From: Paraburkholderia xenovorans LB400
Lineage (GTDB): Bacteria; Pseudomonadota; Gammaproteobacteria; Burkholderiales; Burkholderiaceae
NCBI RefSeq assembly: GCF_000013645.1
Contig: NC_007951.1
Span: forward strand, 496,001-560,000
Length of the DNA: 64,000 bases
Direction: 5' to 3'
Part shown: piece after piece, positions 8,316-17,999 of the stretch
How the letters are laid out: the number at the start of each line of letters is the position of its first letter
Position numbering within the stretch: position 1 is the first letter of the stretch
Translations under genes and position numbers: made by a program
The notes under the pieces: model-generated
Seen by the model: only the letters and a program-made list of their open reading frames with translations
The model's database searches: none
Told to the model about the DNA's origin: nothing

Positions 8316-9926
8316 TCACGTCGCCGCCAACTCCACCTTCGGCGAGAACGAATCGCTTTGCGCCACCGGCCAGTACTTCTCGAACAGCGAGTAGCGATAA
8401 TTGCCGTTGAGCAGATCGTTCGGATCGAGATACTTCAGCAGCTCCGACATCAACTGCACCTCGTGCGACGACACGCGCCGCACGATGTGATGCGCGCGCA
8501 GCTCAGCCGGATGCTTCAACCCCGCGGCCTGAATGATTTCCTTCAGCGCATGCAGCGTGTTGTGATGGAAATTGAAGACGCGGTCTGCCTTGTCGGGAAC
8601 CACCAGGGCGCGCTGGCGCACCGGGTCCTGCGTCGCGACGCCGGTCGGGCAGCGCCCGGTGTGGCAGGTCTGCGCCTGAATGCAGCCCACCGCGAACATG
8701 AAGCCGCGCGCCGCGTTGACCCAGTCCGCGCCAATAGCGAGCGTTTTGGTAATGTCGAACGCGGTGATCATCTTGCCGCTCGCGCCAATGCGAATACGTT
8801 GCCGCAAGCCGATGCCCACCAGCGTGTTGTGCACCAGCAGCAGGCCTTCCTGCAACGGCACGCCGACGTGATCCGTGAATTCCAGCGGCGCCGCGCCCGT
8901 GCCGCCTTCCGCGCCGTCCACCACGATAAAGTCAGGCAGGATGCCCGTTTCCAGCATCGCCTTTGCAATGCCGAAAAATTCCCACGGGTGCCCGATACAC
9001 AGCTTGAACCCGGTCGGCTTGTCGCCCGACAGCGTGCGCAGACGGTCGACGAATTCCAGCAGGCCGCGCGGCGTGGAGAACTCCGAGTGCGTGGCCGGCG
9101 AGATGCAGTCGCGGCCCATCGGCACGCCTCGTGTTTCGGCGATTTCCGGCGTGATCTTGGCGGCCGGCAGCACGCCGCCGTGACCCGGCTTCGCGCCTTG
9201 CGAGAGCTTCACCTCGATCATCTTCACTTGCGGCTCGGCGGCCTGCTTCGCGAACTTCTCCGCGCTGAAGGTGCCGTCTTCGTTGCGGCAGCCGAAGTAG
9301 CCCGAGGCGATTTCCCAGATGATGTCGCCGCCGTGCTCGCGGTGATACTTCGACATCGAGCCTTCGCCGGTGTCGTGCGCGAAGTTGCCTTTTTTCGCGC
9401 CGAGGTTCAGCGCCATGATCGCGTTCGCCGACAGCGAGCCGAAGCTCATTGCCGAGACGTTGAAGATCGACATCGAATAAGGCTGCGCGCGATCCGGTCC
9501 GACGACGATGCGGAAGTCGTGGCTATCGAGCCTGGTCGGCGCGAGCGAGTGGCTGATCCATTCGTGCGCAACGGCCTTGACGTCGAGCTCCGTGCCGTAC
9601 GGGCGGCTGTCGACGTCGTTCTTCGCGCGCTGATAGACGATGCTGCGCTGGGCGCGCGAGAACGGCTTTTCGTCGGTATCGCCTTCAACGAAATACTGGC
9701 GGATTTCCGGCCGGATGAATTCGAACAGGAACCGGAAGTGGCCCCACAGCGGATAGTTGCGCAGGATCGCGTGACGCTGCTGTGTCAGGTCGAACAGCCC
9801 GAGCGCGACGAGCGCGAGCGGCACGATGATCCAGAACCACGAAATGTGATGCGTGGCGGCGAACGCCGCACAGACCGCGAACAGCGCGGCTGCGCACCAC
9901 ATGGCGAGATAACGTCGAGAAAACAT
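8316..9926 (-). CDS. FMN-binding glutamate synthase family protein (membrane-anchored)
   Basis: 536 residues. The first ~50 residues hold two hydrophobic helices. The rest resembles the central, FMN and Fe-S part of glutamate synthase large chain: SAMSFGSLSANAIMAL, DFIVVDGAEGGTGAAPLEF (FMN-phosphate region) and GCIQAQTCHTGRCPTGVATQ, whose three cysteines would bind a 3Fe-4S cluster. The glutaminase domain and C-terminal beta-helix of true GltB are absent, so it is not a complete glutamate synthase; its reaction is unknown. The ATG is at 9924-9926. It stands alone between glyQ and mnmA. Confidence 0.88.
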   Translation of the reverse strand: MFSRRYLAMWCAAALFAVCAAFAATHHISWFWIIVPLALVALGLFDLTQQRHAILRNYPLWGHFRFLFEFIRPEIRQYFVEGDTDEKPFSRAQRSIVYQRAKNDVDSRPYGTELDVKAVAHEWISHSLAPTRLDSHDFRIVVGPDRAQPYSMSIFNVSAMSFGSLSANAIMALNLGAKKGNFAHDTGEGSMSKYHREHGGDIIWEIASGYFGCRNEDGTFSAEKFAKQAAEPQVKMIEVKLSQGAKPGHGGVLPAAKITPEIAETRGVPMGRDCISPATHSEFSTPRGLLEFVDRLRTLSGDKPTGFKLCIGHPWEFFGIAKAMLETGILPDFIVVDGAEGGTGAAPLEFTDHVGVPLQEGLLLVHNTLVGIGLRQRIRIGASGKMITAFDITKTLAIGADWVNAARGFMFAVGCIQAQTCHTGRCPTGVATQDPVRQRALVVPDKADRVFNFHHNTLHALKEIIQAAGLKHPAELRAHHIVRRVSSHEVQLMSELLKYLDPNDLLNGNYRYSLFEKYWPVAQSDSFSPKVELAAT

Positions 9927-10141
9927 GGGGACTCCGGTGCAGTGAGGATCGTCACGGCGGGATCGCCAGCGCCGTTGGCGCCGGCGGAATCCGTCGTGAA
10001 GGAAAACGGGCGACTGCGTGTCATGGTGACGCGAATGGTGACGCGAGTTGCCGCTTGAACAGCGAACGCATGGACGCCGCGAGCAGATTCAGCCGTGCCC
10101 GCGCGGCGGCGCGCTGCATTGCCGATCGATTGAATGCATGG

Positions 10142-11287
10142 TCAACGGGCGGTCAGCAGCGCCGCTTTCTGAGGCTGTCGTGTGGCCGGCTGGCCGGTCA
10201 CCGCATGTTCGATGATGCCGCCGCCCAGGCACACGTCGCCATCGTAGAGCACGGCGGATTGCCCTGGTGTGACAGCCCATTGCGCCACGTCGAAATTCAG
10301 TTCGAACAGGCCTTCGCCGGCTCCCGCCGAGCTGAACGTGCACGGCGCGTCCGCTTGCCGGTAACGGGTTTTCGCGCCGCACGCAAAGCCGTCCGCCGGC
10401 GGCTCGCCCGCCACCCAGCTCGTGTTGCCCGCTGACAGCGTATGGCTGAGCAGCCACGGATGATCGTGGCCTTGCGCGACGTACAGCGTGTTCGACGGGA
10501 TGTCCTTGCCGGCCACGAACCACGGCTCGCCGCTGCCGTCCTTGCTGCCGCCGAGTCCGATGCCCTTGCGCTGCCCAAACGTGTAGAACGCGAGGCCGAT
10601 ATGTTCGCCGACCACTTTGCCCTCGGTGGTTTTCATCGGGCCGGGCTTGGTGGGCAGATAGCGGTTCAGGAAGTCGCGGAACGGCCGTTCGCCGATAAAG
10701 CAGATGCCGGTCGAATCTTTCTTCTTCGCATTGGGCAGCGCGATCTGTTCGGCGATTTCGCGCACTCTGGTTTTCGGAATTTCGCCGAGCGGAAACAGCG
10801 TTTTCGACAACTGCGCCTGATTCAGCCGATGCAGGAAGTACGACTGATCTTTCGTATGGTCGAGCGCCTTCAGCAGCTCGAAGCGGCCGTTGTTCTCGCG
10901 CACGCGCGCGTAGTGGCCGGTCGCGATGGTTTGCGCGCCAAGCGACATGGCGTGATCGAGGAACGCCTTGAACTTGATCTCGGCGTTGCAGAGCACGTCC
11001 GGATTCGGCGTGCGGCCGGCCGAATATTCGCGCAGGAATTCGGCGAACACGCGGTCCTTGTATTCGGCGGCGAAGTTGACCGCTTCGACGTCGATGCCGA
11101 TCAGGTCCGCCACCGAGACCACGTCGATCCAGTCCTGCCGCGTCGAGCAGTACTCGCTGTCGTCGTCGTCTTCCCAGTTTTTCATGAACAGGCCGACCAC
11201 GTCGTAGCCCTGTTCCTTCAGCAGCCACGCGGTGACCGACGAATCGACGCCGCCCGACATGCCTACTACGACTTTCTGCTTGCTCAT
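10142..11287 (-). CDS. mnmA: tRNA-specific 2-thiouridylase MnmA
   Basis: 381 residues. Thiolates U34 of Lys, Glu and Gln tRNAs. PP-loop SGGVDSS at residues 11-17. Catalytic Cys100 ([12 protein letters not shown]) and Cys196 ([13 protein letters not shown]) are both present. An acidic insert [10 protein letters not shown] near residue 40 is typical of proteobacterial MnmA. The start [10 protein letters not shown] at 11285-11287 is unambiguous. The Nudix gene lies upstream on the same strand, 69 bases away; nudJ-mnmA linkage is common in proteobacteria. Confidence 0.97.
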   Translation of the reverse strand: MSKQKVVVGMSGGVDSSVTAWLLKEQGYDVVGLFMKNWEDDDDSEYCSTRQDWIDVVSVADLIGIDVEAVNFAAEYKDRVFAEFLREYSAGRTPNPDVLCNAEIKFKAFLDHAMSLGAQTIATGHYARVRENNGRFELLKALDHTKDQSYFLHRLNQAQLSKTLFPLGEIPKTRVREIAEQIALPNAKKKDSTGICFIGERPFRDFLNRYLPTKPGPMKTTEGKVVGEHIGLAFYTFGQRKGIGLGGSKDGSGEPWFVAGKDIPSNTLYVAQGHDHPWLLSHTLSAGNTSWVAGEPPADGFACGAKTRYRQADAPCTFSSAGAGEGLFELNFDVAQWAVTPGQSAVLYDGDVCLGGGIIEHAVTGQPATRQPQKAALLTAR

Positions 11288-11326
11288 AAGGTGCTCACTG
11301 GGTGCTGCATGACTTCATGGATCGTG

Positions 11327-11349
11327 GGCGGCCGCTCGTGACGGCCGCC
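11327..11349 (-). terminator. GC-rich hairpin between the Nudix gene and mnmA
   Basis: 8-bp stem GGCGGCCG / CGGCCGCC around a 7-base loop, 8 bases past the stop of the Nudix gene. No U-tract. It could attenuate read-through into mnmA or simply mark the transcript end. Confidence 0.3.
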
Positions 11350-11356
11350 GCGATAT

Positions 11357-11836
11357 TTACTGTTTGGGCCCGACCGAATGCGTGTGCACGAAGTCGAGCG
11401 GGAAACGCCGGCCCGCGAGGTAGTCGTCGAGACATTGCATGACGAGCGGCGTGCGGTGCCGTTCGGGACAGGCGCGCAATTCGCCCGCGCTCATCCACAA
11501 CGTGCGGACGATGTCAGGGTCGAGCGCGCGCTCCGGGTCGGGCTCGCCGCCTGCGCCGCAATAGGTGAAGCGCAGGTAGGTGACACCCTCGTTGCCGGGC
11601 CGCTCGAAGTGGGTCATGTACATGCCCACCAGCGCCTCGGGCGCGAACGGATGGGCGGTTTCCTCGAGCGTTTCGCGGACCACCGCTTCCAGCAGCGTTT
11701 CGCCCGCTTCCAGATGGCCGGCGGGCTGATTCAGGCGCAGGCCGTCGGCGGTATGTTCCTCGACCACGAGAAAGCGCCCGTCACGCTCGACGATGGCCGC
11801 GACGGTGACGTGCGGCAGCCAGGTTTCCGGTTTCAT
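11357..11836 (-). CDS. nudJ: NudJ-like Nudix hydrolase
   Basis: 159 residues. Probable cytosolic pyrophosphohydrolase (NudJ acts on thiamine pyrophosphate and nucleoside triphosphates). The Nudix box begins GHLEAGETLLEAVVRETLEE at about residue 40, retaining the metal-binding REUxEE core. The Gly that normally follows EEx is Ala (EETAH). NudJ-like features include the N-terminus WLPHVTVAAIVERDGRFLVVEE and GLRLNQPAGHLE. The gene precedes mnmA on the same strand. The family assignment is firm, the exact substrate is not. Confidence 0.85.
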   Translation of the reverse strand: MKPETWLPHVTVAAIVERDGRFLVVEEHTADGLRLNQPAGHLEAGETLLEAVVRETLEETAHPFAPEALVGMYMTHFERPGNEGVTYLRFTYCGAGGEPDPERALDPDIVRTLWMSAGELRACPERHRTPLVMQCLDDYLAGRRFPLDFVHTHSVGPKQ

Positions 11837-12079
11837 GGGTGCGCATTTTACCGTTTATAGGCCTCGCCTGCCGGGAAGCGGACCGGTGCGCGGCGTTCCG
11901 CTCCACCGGCCCGCAGACCCGCCACGACGCAGCCTGCGTCCGCCAAGGCCCCCCGCATTGTCCCCGATTTCGACGCGGCGCCCGTTTCGGTTAAAGTGAG
12001 GCGTTAGCCGTTGCACTTGCAAGCCGGCGTGCCTCGTCGGCGGATCTGTCGTAAAACAGGAAGTCGAGGAGGAACAACG

Positions 12080-13222
12080 ATGCACATCGGAGTGCCAGCC
12101 GAGACGCGCGCGCACGAAACCCGCGTCGCCGCGACGCCCGAGACGGTCAAGAAGTACGTGACCCAGGGCCACCGGGTCACGATCCAGAGCGGCGCCGGCA
12201 CCGGCGCAAGCTTTCCTGACGACGCCTTTACGGCCGCCGGCGCGGAGATCGTCGACGCCGCGGCCGCTTTCGGCGCCGATCTCGTTCTCAAGGTGCAGTC
12301 GCCGACCGACGCCGAACTGCCGCTTCTGAAGCGCGGCGCGGTGCTGGTCGGCATGCTCGATCCTTTTAATACCGAAAACTCATCAAAGCTGGCGGCAGCC
12401 GGCGTCACCGCGTTCGCGCTCGAAGCCGCGCCGCGCACCACGCGTGCGCAGAGCCTCGACGTGCTGAGCTCGCAGGCCAACATTGCCGGGTATAAGGCGG
12501 TGCTGCTCGCGGCCACGCTGTACCCGCGCTTCATGCCGATGCTGATGACCGCCGCCGGCACCGTGAAGGCCGCGCGCGTGCTGATCCTGGGCGCGGGCGT
12601 GGCGGGCTTGCAGGCGATTGCGACTGCGAAGCGTCTGGGCGCCGTGATCGAAGCATCTGACGTGCGTCCCGCGGTCAAGGAGCAGATCGAATCGCTCGGT
12701 GCGAAATTTCTCGACGTGCCCTACGAAACCGACGAGGAGCGTGAAGCCGCCCAAGGCGTCGGCGGTTATGCGCGGCCTATGCCGCCATCGTGGCTCACGC
12801 GTCAGTCGGCGCTAGTTCATGAGCGCGCCAGACAGGCTGACGTGGTGATTTCCACCGCGCTGATTCCGGGGCGCGCCGCGCCGACCTTGATCTCGGTGGA
12901 AACCGTGCAGGCGATGAAACCCGGCTCCGTGCTGGTCGATCTCGCGGCGGGACGCGGAGCCGAGTACGAAGGCCGGCGCGGCGGCAACTGTCCGTTGACC
13001 GAAGCGGATCAGGTGGTGATCAGGCACGGCGTGTCCATCGTCGGCTATACGAATCTGGCCTCGATGGTGCCCGCCGACGCGTCGTCCCTCTACGCGCGCA
13101 ACCTGCTCGATTTCCTCAAGCTGATCATCACGAAGGAAGGCGCCCTGAACATCGATCTCGCGGACGACATCGTCGCGGCCACGCTGCTGGCCCGCGACGG
13201 CGAAGTCGCGCGCAAAGCCTGA
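12080..13222 (+). CDS. pntAA: NAD(P) transhydrogenase subunit alpha, part 1
   Basis: 380 residues. NAD(H)-binding domain I of the proton-translocating transhydrogenase, which drives hydride transfer from NADH to NADP using the proton gradient. The start [25 protein letters not shown] follows GAGGAGGAACAACG, a strong ribosome-binding site. The Rossmann signature [22 protein letters not shown] lies near residues 170-190, and the AlaDH/PNT C-terminal phrase [16 protein letters not shown] ends the chain. It lacks the membrane domain, which is encoded separately by the next gene. Confidence 0.96.
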   Translation: MHIGVPAETRAHETRVAATPETVKKYVTQGHRVTIQSGAGTGASFPDDAFTAAGAEIVDAAAAFGADLVLKVQSPTDAELPLLKRGAVLVGMLDPFNTENSSKLAAAGVTAFALEAAPRTTRAQSLDVLSSQANIAGYKAVLLAATLYPRFMPMLMTAAGTVKAARVLILGAGVAGLQAIATAKRLGAVIEASDVRPAVKEQIESLGAKFLDVPYETDEEREAAQGVGGYARPMPPSWLTRQSALVHERARQADVVISTALIPGRAAPTLISVETVQAMKPGSVLVDLAAGRGAEYEGRRGGNCPLTEADQVVIRHGVSIVGYTNLASMVPADASSLYARNLLDFLKLIITKEGALNIDLADDIVAATLLARDGEVARKA

Positions 13223-13302
13223 GCAGTCAATTGCATGGGACCGAGGTAAGCGCCGACGCGCTTACTCTGGCCGACATCGAATCAATACATAGGAGAGCGG
13301 CG

Positions 13303-13635
13303 ATGGAAGTCATCAACCACACCGTCATCAACCTGATCATCTTCGTGCTGGCGATCTACGTCGGCTATCACGTGGTCTGGAACGTCACGCCCGCGCTGCA
13401 CACGCCGCTGATGGCCGTGACCAACGCGATTTCGGCGATCGTGATCGTCGGCGCAATGCTCGCTGCGGGACTGACCTTGGGCGCGCCGGGCAAGTTCTTC
13501 GGCACGCTGGCCGTCGCACTCGCGGCGGTCAACGTGTTCGGCGGATTCCTCGTGACGCGGCGAATGCTGGAGATGTTCCGCAAGAAAGAGCCGAAGAAGC
13601 TGATTGCAGACAAGACGGCAAAGGAGAACGCGTAA
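13303..13635 (+). CDS. pntAB: NAD(P) transhydrogenase subunit alpha, part 2 (membrane)
   Basis: 110 residues with three predicted transmembrane helices (from about residues 5, 40 and 62), ending in a basic tail [14 protein letters not shown]. This is half of the proton channel (domain II). The start is chosen for AGGAGAG seven bases upstream; the open frame extends to 13231 but without a ribosome site. The stop overlaps the pntB start by one base (TAATG), so translation of the two is coupled. The three-polypeptide arrangement differs from the two-gene pntAB of Escherichia coli. Confidence 0.94.
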   Translation: MEVINHTVINLIIFVLAIYVGYHVVWNVTPALHTPLMAVTNAISAIVIVGAMLAAGLTLGAPGKFFGTLAVALAAVNVFGGFLVTRRMLEMFRKKEPKKLIADKTAKENA

Positions 13636-15089
13636 TGAGTCTGAACGTCGTCACGCTGCTTTATCTGGTCGCGTCGGTCTGCTTCATTCAGGCGCTCAAG
13701 GGGCTGTCGAATCCGAAGACCGCGCGCATCGGCAATACCTTCGGCATGGCCGGGATGGCGATCGCGATCCTCACCACCATCGCGCTGATCGTCAAGCAGG
13801 CTAACGGGCTCGGGTCGAACCTCGGTTTGGGGCTTGGACTGCTGCTGGTCGCGCTGGTGATCGGCGGCGCGATCGGCGCGTTCGTCGCCGCGCGCGTGGA
13901 AATGACCAAGATGCCGGAGCTGGTCGCGGCGATGCACTCGCTGATCGGTCTGGCCGCCGTGTGTATCGCTTATGCGGTGGTGTCCGAGCCGGCGGCGTTC
14001 GGTCTGGTCGATCCGGAGAACACCGCGCCGGGTTTCCTGCCGTATGGCAATCGCGTCGAGCTGTTCATCGGCACGTTCGTCGGCGCGATCACGTTCTCCG
14101 GTTCGGTGATCGCGTTCGGCAAGCTGTCGGGTAAGTACAAGTTCCGCCTGTTCCAGGGTGCGCCGGTCGTGTATGCCGGGCAGCATCTGATCAACCTGCT
14201 GCTCGCGCTCGCGATGCTCGGCTTCGGCGTGATCTTCTTCCTCACGCAATCGTGGCTGCCGTTCATCATCATGACGGTGATCGCCTTCGTGCTGGGCGTG
14301 CTGATCATCATTCCGATCGGCGGCGCGGACATGCCGGTGGTGGTGTCGATGCTGAATTCGTACTCGGGCTGGGCGGCGGCGGGCATCGGCTTCTCGCTGA
14401 ACAATCCGATGCTGATCATCGCGGGCTCGCTGGTGGGGTCGTCGGGTGCGATTCTGTCGTACATCATGTGCCGTGCGATGAACCGCTCGTTCTTCAACGT
14501 GATTCTCGGCGGCTTTGGTAACGAGCCGGGCGCGGCTGCCGCGGGCGGCGCGGCTGAACAACGTCCGGTGAAATCCGGTTCGGCCGACGACGCGGCATTC
14601 ATGCTCGGCAACGCAGAGACCGTGGTGATCGTGCCGGGTTATGGGCTGGCGGTGGCGCGCGCGCAGCATGCGTTGAAGGAGTTGACCGACAAGCTGGTCG
14701 GAAAGGGTATCGAGGTGAAGTACGCGATTCACCCGGTGGCCGGACGGATGCCGGGGCACATGAACGTGCTGCTCGCCGAAGCCGAAGTACCGTACGACAT
14801 GGTCTATGAAATGGACGACATCAACGGCGAGTTCGGCCAGGTCGACGTGGTGCTGGTGCTCGGCGCGAACGACGTGGTGAATCCGGCGGCGAAGAACGAT
14901 CCGAAGTCGCCGATCGCGGGCATGCCGATCATCGAGGCGTACAAGGCGCGCACGGTGATCGTGAACAAGCGCTCGATGGCGGCGGGTTACGCGGGTCTCG
15001 ACAATGACCTGTTCTACATGGACAAGACGATGATGGTGTTCGGCGATGCGAAGAAGGTGATCGAAGATATGGTGAAGGCGGTGGAATAA
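13635..15089 (+). CDS. pntB: NAD(P) transhydrogenase subunit beta
   Basis: 484 residues. N-terminal ~280 residues: about eight to nine membrane helices completing domain II. C-terminal ~190 residues: NADP(H)-binding domain III with VVIVPGYGLAVARAQHAL, the GRMPGHMNVLLAEAEVPYD segment and GANDVVNPAAKNDP, all family signatures. A Gly/Ala-rich linker (GNEPGAAAAGGAAEQ) joins the two. Last gene of the pnt operon; a long hairpin follows at 15103. Confidence 0.97.
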   Translation: MSLNVVTLLYLVASVCFIQALKGLSNPKTARIGNTFGMAGMAIAILTTIALIVKQANGLGSNLGLGLGLLLVALVIGGAIGAFVAARVEMTKMPELVAAMHSLIGLAAVCIAYAVVSEPAAFGLVDPENTAPGFLPYGNRVELFIGTFVGAITFSGSVIAFGKLSGKYKFRLFQGAPVVYAGQHLINLLLALAMLGFGVIFFLTQSWLPFIIMTVIAFVLGVLIIIPIGGADMPVVVSMLNSYSGWAAAGIGFSLNNPMLIIAGSLVGSSGAILSYIMCRAMNRSFFNVILGGFGNEPGAAAAGGAAEQRPVKSGSADDAAFMLGNAETVVIVPGYGLAVARAQHALKELTDKLVGKGIEVKYAIHPVAGRMPGHMNVLLAEAEVPYDMVYEMDDINGEFGQVDVVLVLGANDVVNPAAKNDPKSPIAGMPIIEAYKARTVIVNKRSMAAGYAGLDNDLFYMDKTMMVFGDAKKVIEDMVKAVE

Positions 15090-15102
15090 AGCCGCCTGGA
15101 AC

Positions 15103-15141
15103 AGGATGGCGGTTTGCCTCGCAACGGCAAACCGCCATCCT
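15103..15141. terminator. Perfect 16-bp hairpin between pntB and the WYL regulator
   Basis: Arms 15103-15118 and 15126-15141 are exact inverted repeats (AGGATGGCGGTTTGCC) with a 7-base loop. It lies 13 bases past pntB and its far arm touches the stop codon of the convergent regulator, so one palindrome can end both transcripts. No U-tract is present. Confidence 0.6.
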
Positions 15142-15827
15142 CACTTCGACCTGGCATTCACATGTCGCAACAGATCCGCAAGCCGTTTGCCTTCCTGATC
15201 CGGATACTGTTCGAGCACCTGAAGATTCTGGATCTTCTCCAGTCCGAAATTGCGGAAATCGCTGCGCAATTCACACCACGCGCCAAGCGTCCAGCGCGCG
15301 CCCCAATACGCGAGTGCAAGCGGCCAGACCCGTCGTTCGGTCGCCGCGCCATTCACGTCGACGTAAGCGAAGCTCACCACGTGCCGCGTATCGATCGCGC
15401 GATGCAGCGCGTCCAGTTGCGCCGAAAAATTACCCTTGATGTGAAACGACGGCGCGAAAACCGCCAGCCTTTCCAGCGCCGCGCGCTTGTCGGCGGGCAT
15501 GGCCGAAGCGATTTTGGCGAGCGCGCCGCGCGCGCCGCCGGCAAAGGCGGCGCCTCCCCATGACTCGAGCATGCGTGCGCCCGCGGCGAGCGCGGCCAGT
15601 TCGTCGGCGGTGAAGGTGAGCGGCGGCAAACTCGCCGTGCGGCTCAGCCGGTAGCCGATGCCGGCTTCGCCCTCGATCGGCACGCCAGACAGTTGCAGAT
15701 CACGCACATCGCGATAGACCGTGCGCAGCGAGATATTCAGCCAGTCGGCGAGTTGCTGCGCGGTGGTCAGACGCCGTCCGCGCAGCAGTTCGGCGATCTG
15801 GAACAGGCGGTCGGCGCGGCGCGTCAT
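15141..15827 (-). CDS. YafY-family HTH/WYL transcriptional regulator
   Basis: 228 residues. N-terminal helix-turn-helix of the HTH_11/DeoR type (residues 1-60: MTRRADRLFQIAELLRGRRL, then LNISLRTVYRDVRDLQLSG) followed by a WYL ligand-sensing domain (SFAYVDVNGAATERRVWPLALAYWGARWTLGAWCELRSDFRNF). The ATG is at 15825-15827; the frame is open further upstream without support. It sits 126 bases downstream of a VOC-family gene on the same strand and probably regulates it or itself. Confidence 0.88.
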   Translation of the reverse strand: MTRRADRLFQIAELLRGRRLTTAQQLADWLNISLRTVYRDVRDLQLSGVPIEGEAGIGYRLSRTASLPPLTFTADELAALAAGARMLESWGGAAFAGGARGALAKIASAMPADKRAALERLAVFAPSFHIKGNFSAQLDALHRAIDTRHVVSFAYVDVNGAATERRVWPLALAYWGARWTLGAWCELRSDFRNFGLEKIQNLQVLEQYPDQEGKRLADLLRHVNARSK

Positions 15828-15953
15828 CGTGGGCGTGGTGTAGAGGAGGACCGGGACAGTCCCGCGATGATAGCGCCGCATGCCGCGCTCCGGTCGGCGT
15901 TCGTGCGCGGCGCCTCGCGCCCGCCGCGCGTGAGCGTCGTGATGCGCTTGAGC

Positions 15954-16337
15954 TTAACCGTTTGTCCGCGAATGCAGGCCGAGGCGGTTGCCTTCCGTAT
16001 CGGTGAAGAACGCGATATAGCCGATGTCCTGCGGCAGCTTGATTACCGGACCGTCGGTCTTGCCGCCGGCTTTCTCCACGCGCGCGAGGGTGGCGTCGAC
16101 GTTCGGCTGCGCGTTCAGGTAGACGAGCACGCCGTCGCCGGTCGGCGTCATCGAGGGGCTGTGGACGATCGCGCCGCCGGTGGCCGGTTCCTCGTAGCCG
16201 AACACGGCGATCGGCTGGCCGCCGATTTCCTGCACGTTCAGTTTGACGTCGAGCGCGGCCTCGTAGAAACGAACGGCGCGATCGAAATCGACGGACGGAA
16301 TCTCGAACCATGCAACAACTTTGGATGATGTGGACAT
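15954..16337 (-). CDS. VOC (glyoxalase/bleomycin-resistance) superfamily protein
   Basis: 127 residues of tandem beta-alpha-beta-beta-beta units: VAWFEIPSVDFDRAVRFYEAAL, then PQDIGYIAFFTDTEGNRLGLHS. The first metal-ligand position of glyoxalase I (His) is not present in the N-terminal strand and the pattern matches PhnB/YaeR-type VOC proteins of unknown substrate. Start MSTSSKVVAWF with CAGGAG upstream. It precedes the YafY-type regulator. Confidence 0.82.
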   Translation of the reverse strand: MSTSSKVVAWFEIPSVDFDRAVRFYEAALDVKLNVQEIGGQPIAVFGYEEPATGGAIVHSPSMTPTGDGVLVYLNAQPNVDATLARVEKAGGKTDGPVIKLPQDIGYIAFFTDTEGNRLGLHSRTNG

Positions 16338-16496
16338 GTCACTCTCCTGGGGATGGCGGGTAAGCCGTGCAAAGCGCCGGATGGCGTGAGAAGGAGTGTG
16401 CGGGGGTGCTACTGACAGCGTGGTGTCAGTAGGGAGTGGCAGGAGCAGTGAAAGAAGCGGTGAAAGCAGCGATGGGGCCGAAGCAGGCGGCAGGCG

Positions 16497-16531
16497 AAAA
16501 AAACCGCGAGGCCGGTTCGCGGCTCGCGGTT
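16497..16531 (-). terminator. Rho-independent terminator of the THUMP methyltransferase gene
   Basis: 9-bp stem AACCGCGAG / CTCGCGGTT (16502-16510 and 16523-16531) followed on the minus strand by seven U residues (complement of the A-run 16497-16503). It is 45 bases past the methyltransferase stop at 16576. Confidence 0.8.
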
Positions 16532-16575
16532 CTTATCGCCTCGCAGCGGCAGCGCCGAAAGCGCTGCGCTGTGCG

Positions 16576-17868
16576 TCAAGCCGCCGGCGTATCGGTTTGC
16601 GGCCGCTGCCGCACGCTGCCCGCGATCAGATCGAAGCGGAACAGCCGGCATTCGAGCGCGCCGTTAAAGAGCGGTGTCTTGGTCGATTCACGCAGACGCA
16701 ACTGGCCGGGCAGCTTGCGGTCCGATGTCAGGATGAACGCATGCCAACCGGTGAAGCGTTGCTTGAGCGCGTCGCCGAGCGACTGGAAGAATTCGCTGTC
16801 CGGCGTTTCCTCCTGGGCGCGGCGAAAGCCGTCGTCTTCGCGGCTGTCACGATTGCCGCGGCCTTCACGAAGCTCGCCGCGCGCATTGCGTCCGCGCACT
16901 TCGATCCGTTCGCCATAGGGCGGATTCGCGACGAGAATGCCCGCCGCGGATGAGGGCGGCGTCATGTTGCGCGCGTCGAGCTGCTTGAGCGGAATGGACG
17001 GCAAGCCGGCGCGCTGGAAGTTGGCGCGCGCCTTGTCGAGCATGTCGCCGGAAATATCGCTGCCGAAGATCTGCAGATCGGCGCGTGAATTACGCGCGGC
17101 GTGTTTCGCGTCGAGCGCGGCGGCCTTGAGCGTTTGCCAGGTTTTGGCCTCGTATTGCTTGAGCTTCTCGAAGCCGAAGCGGCGTTCCGCGCCCGGCGCG
17201 ATATTCAGCGCCACCTGCGCGGCTTCCGCGAGGAACGTGCCGCTGCCGCACATGGGGTCGTACAGGGGCGTGCCGGCGGTCCAGCCGGTCAGACGCAGAA
17301 TGCCCGCGGCCAGATTCTCGCGCAGCGGCGCCGCACCCTTGTCGAGGCGCCAGCCGCGCTTGAAGAGCGGGTCGCCCGAGGTGTCGAGATACAGCGTGCA
17401 GTCGGTGGCGGTGAGAAACGCGAACACGCGCACGTCGGGCATGGCGGTGTCGATACTCGGACGCGCGCCGCTGACTTCGCGCAGACGGTCGCAGATCGCG
17501 TCCTTCACGCGCAGTGTGGTGAATTCCAGGCTGCGCAGCGGCGATTTGATCGCGGTGACGTCCACCCGCAGCGTTTCGTTTGCCGAGAACCATTGTTCCC
17601 AACGCTGTTCGACCGCGAGCGCGTAAATGTCCTGCTCGCTGCGATACGGACGATGCGCGACTTTCAGCAGCACGCGGCTCGCGAGGCGCGAGTGCAGGTT
17701 GGCGGCCATGCCGGCGGCCCAGCCTCCGCGGAAATGCACGCCGCCCGGCACTTGTGCGCCGGCTGTAAACGGCGCGCCGTTCAGGTGCTGGGCGGCAATT
17801 TCGGCGAGTTCGGCCGCGAGCGAGGCTTCAAGGCCGCGTGGGCAAGGGAGGAAGAAATCGAAGGACAT
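16576..17868 (-). CDS. THUMP-domain class I SAM-dependent RNA methyltransferase (RlmL-N/YpsC type)
   Basis: 430 residues. N-terminal ferredoxin-like plus THUMP region (residues 1-~165, starting MSFDFFLPCPRGLEASLAAEL), then a Rossmann methyltransferase with LYDPMCGSGTFLAEAA (SAM binding) and the NPPYGER catalytic motif at 315-321 that modifies a purine amino group. This corresponds to the N-terminal half of E. coli RlmL (23S rRNA m2G2445). The C-terminal RlmK half is absent. A 38-residue, Arg/Glu/Gly-rich insert follows the motif at 322-359. Target base inferred from family only. Confidence 0.88.
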   Translation of the reverse strand: MSFDFFLPCPRGLEASLAAELAEIAAQHLNGAPFTAGAQVPGGVHFRGGWAAGMAANLHSRLASRVLLKVAHRPYRSEQDIYALAVEQRWEQWFSANETLRVDVTAIKSPLRSLEFTTLRVKDAICDRLREVSGARPSIDTAMPDVRVFAFLTATDCTLYLDTSGDPLFKRGWRLDKGAAPLRENLAAGILRLTGWTAGTPLYDPMCGSGTFLAEAAQVALNIAPGAERRFGFEKLKQYEAKTWQTLKAAALDAKHAARNSRADLQIFGSDISGDMLDKARANFQRAGLPSIPLKQLDARNMTPPSSAAGILVANPPYGERIEVRGRNARGELREGRGNRDSREDDGFRRAQEETPDSEFFQSLGDALKQRFTGWHAFILTSDRKLPGQLRLRESTKTPLFNGALECRLFRFDLIAGSVRQRPQTDTPAA

Positions 17869-17999
17869 TGAGGTTGCCGGAAGGCGTTGGATAAGGCGCT
17901 ATTGTACGCGGTCGGGGTGGGCGGCCCTGCGCGATTGCCTGGCGGCAAGCCGCGGCCGGCTGGGCGCGCGGCGCGGCGAGCGGTTTCTGCCGCCAGCCT

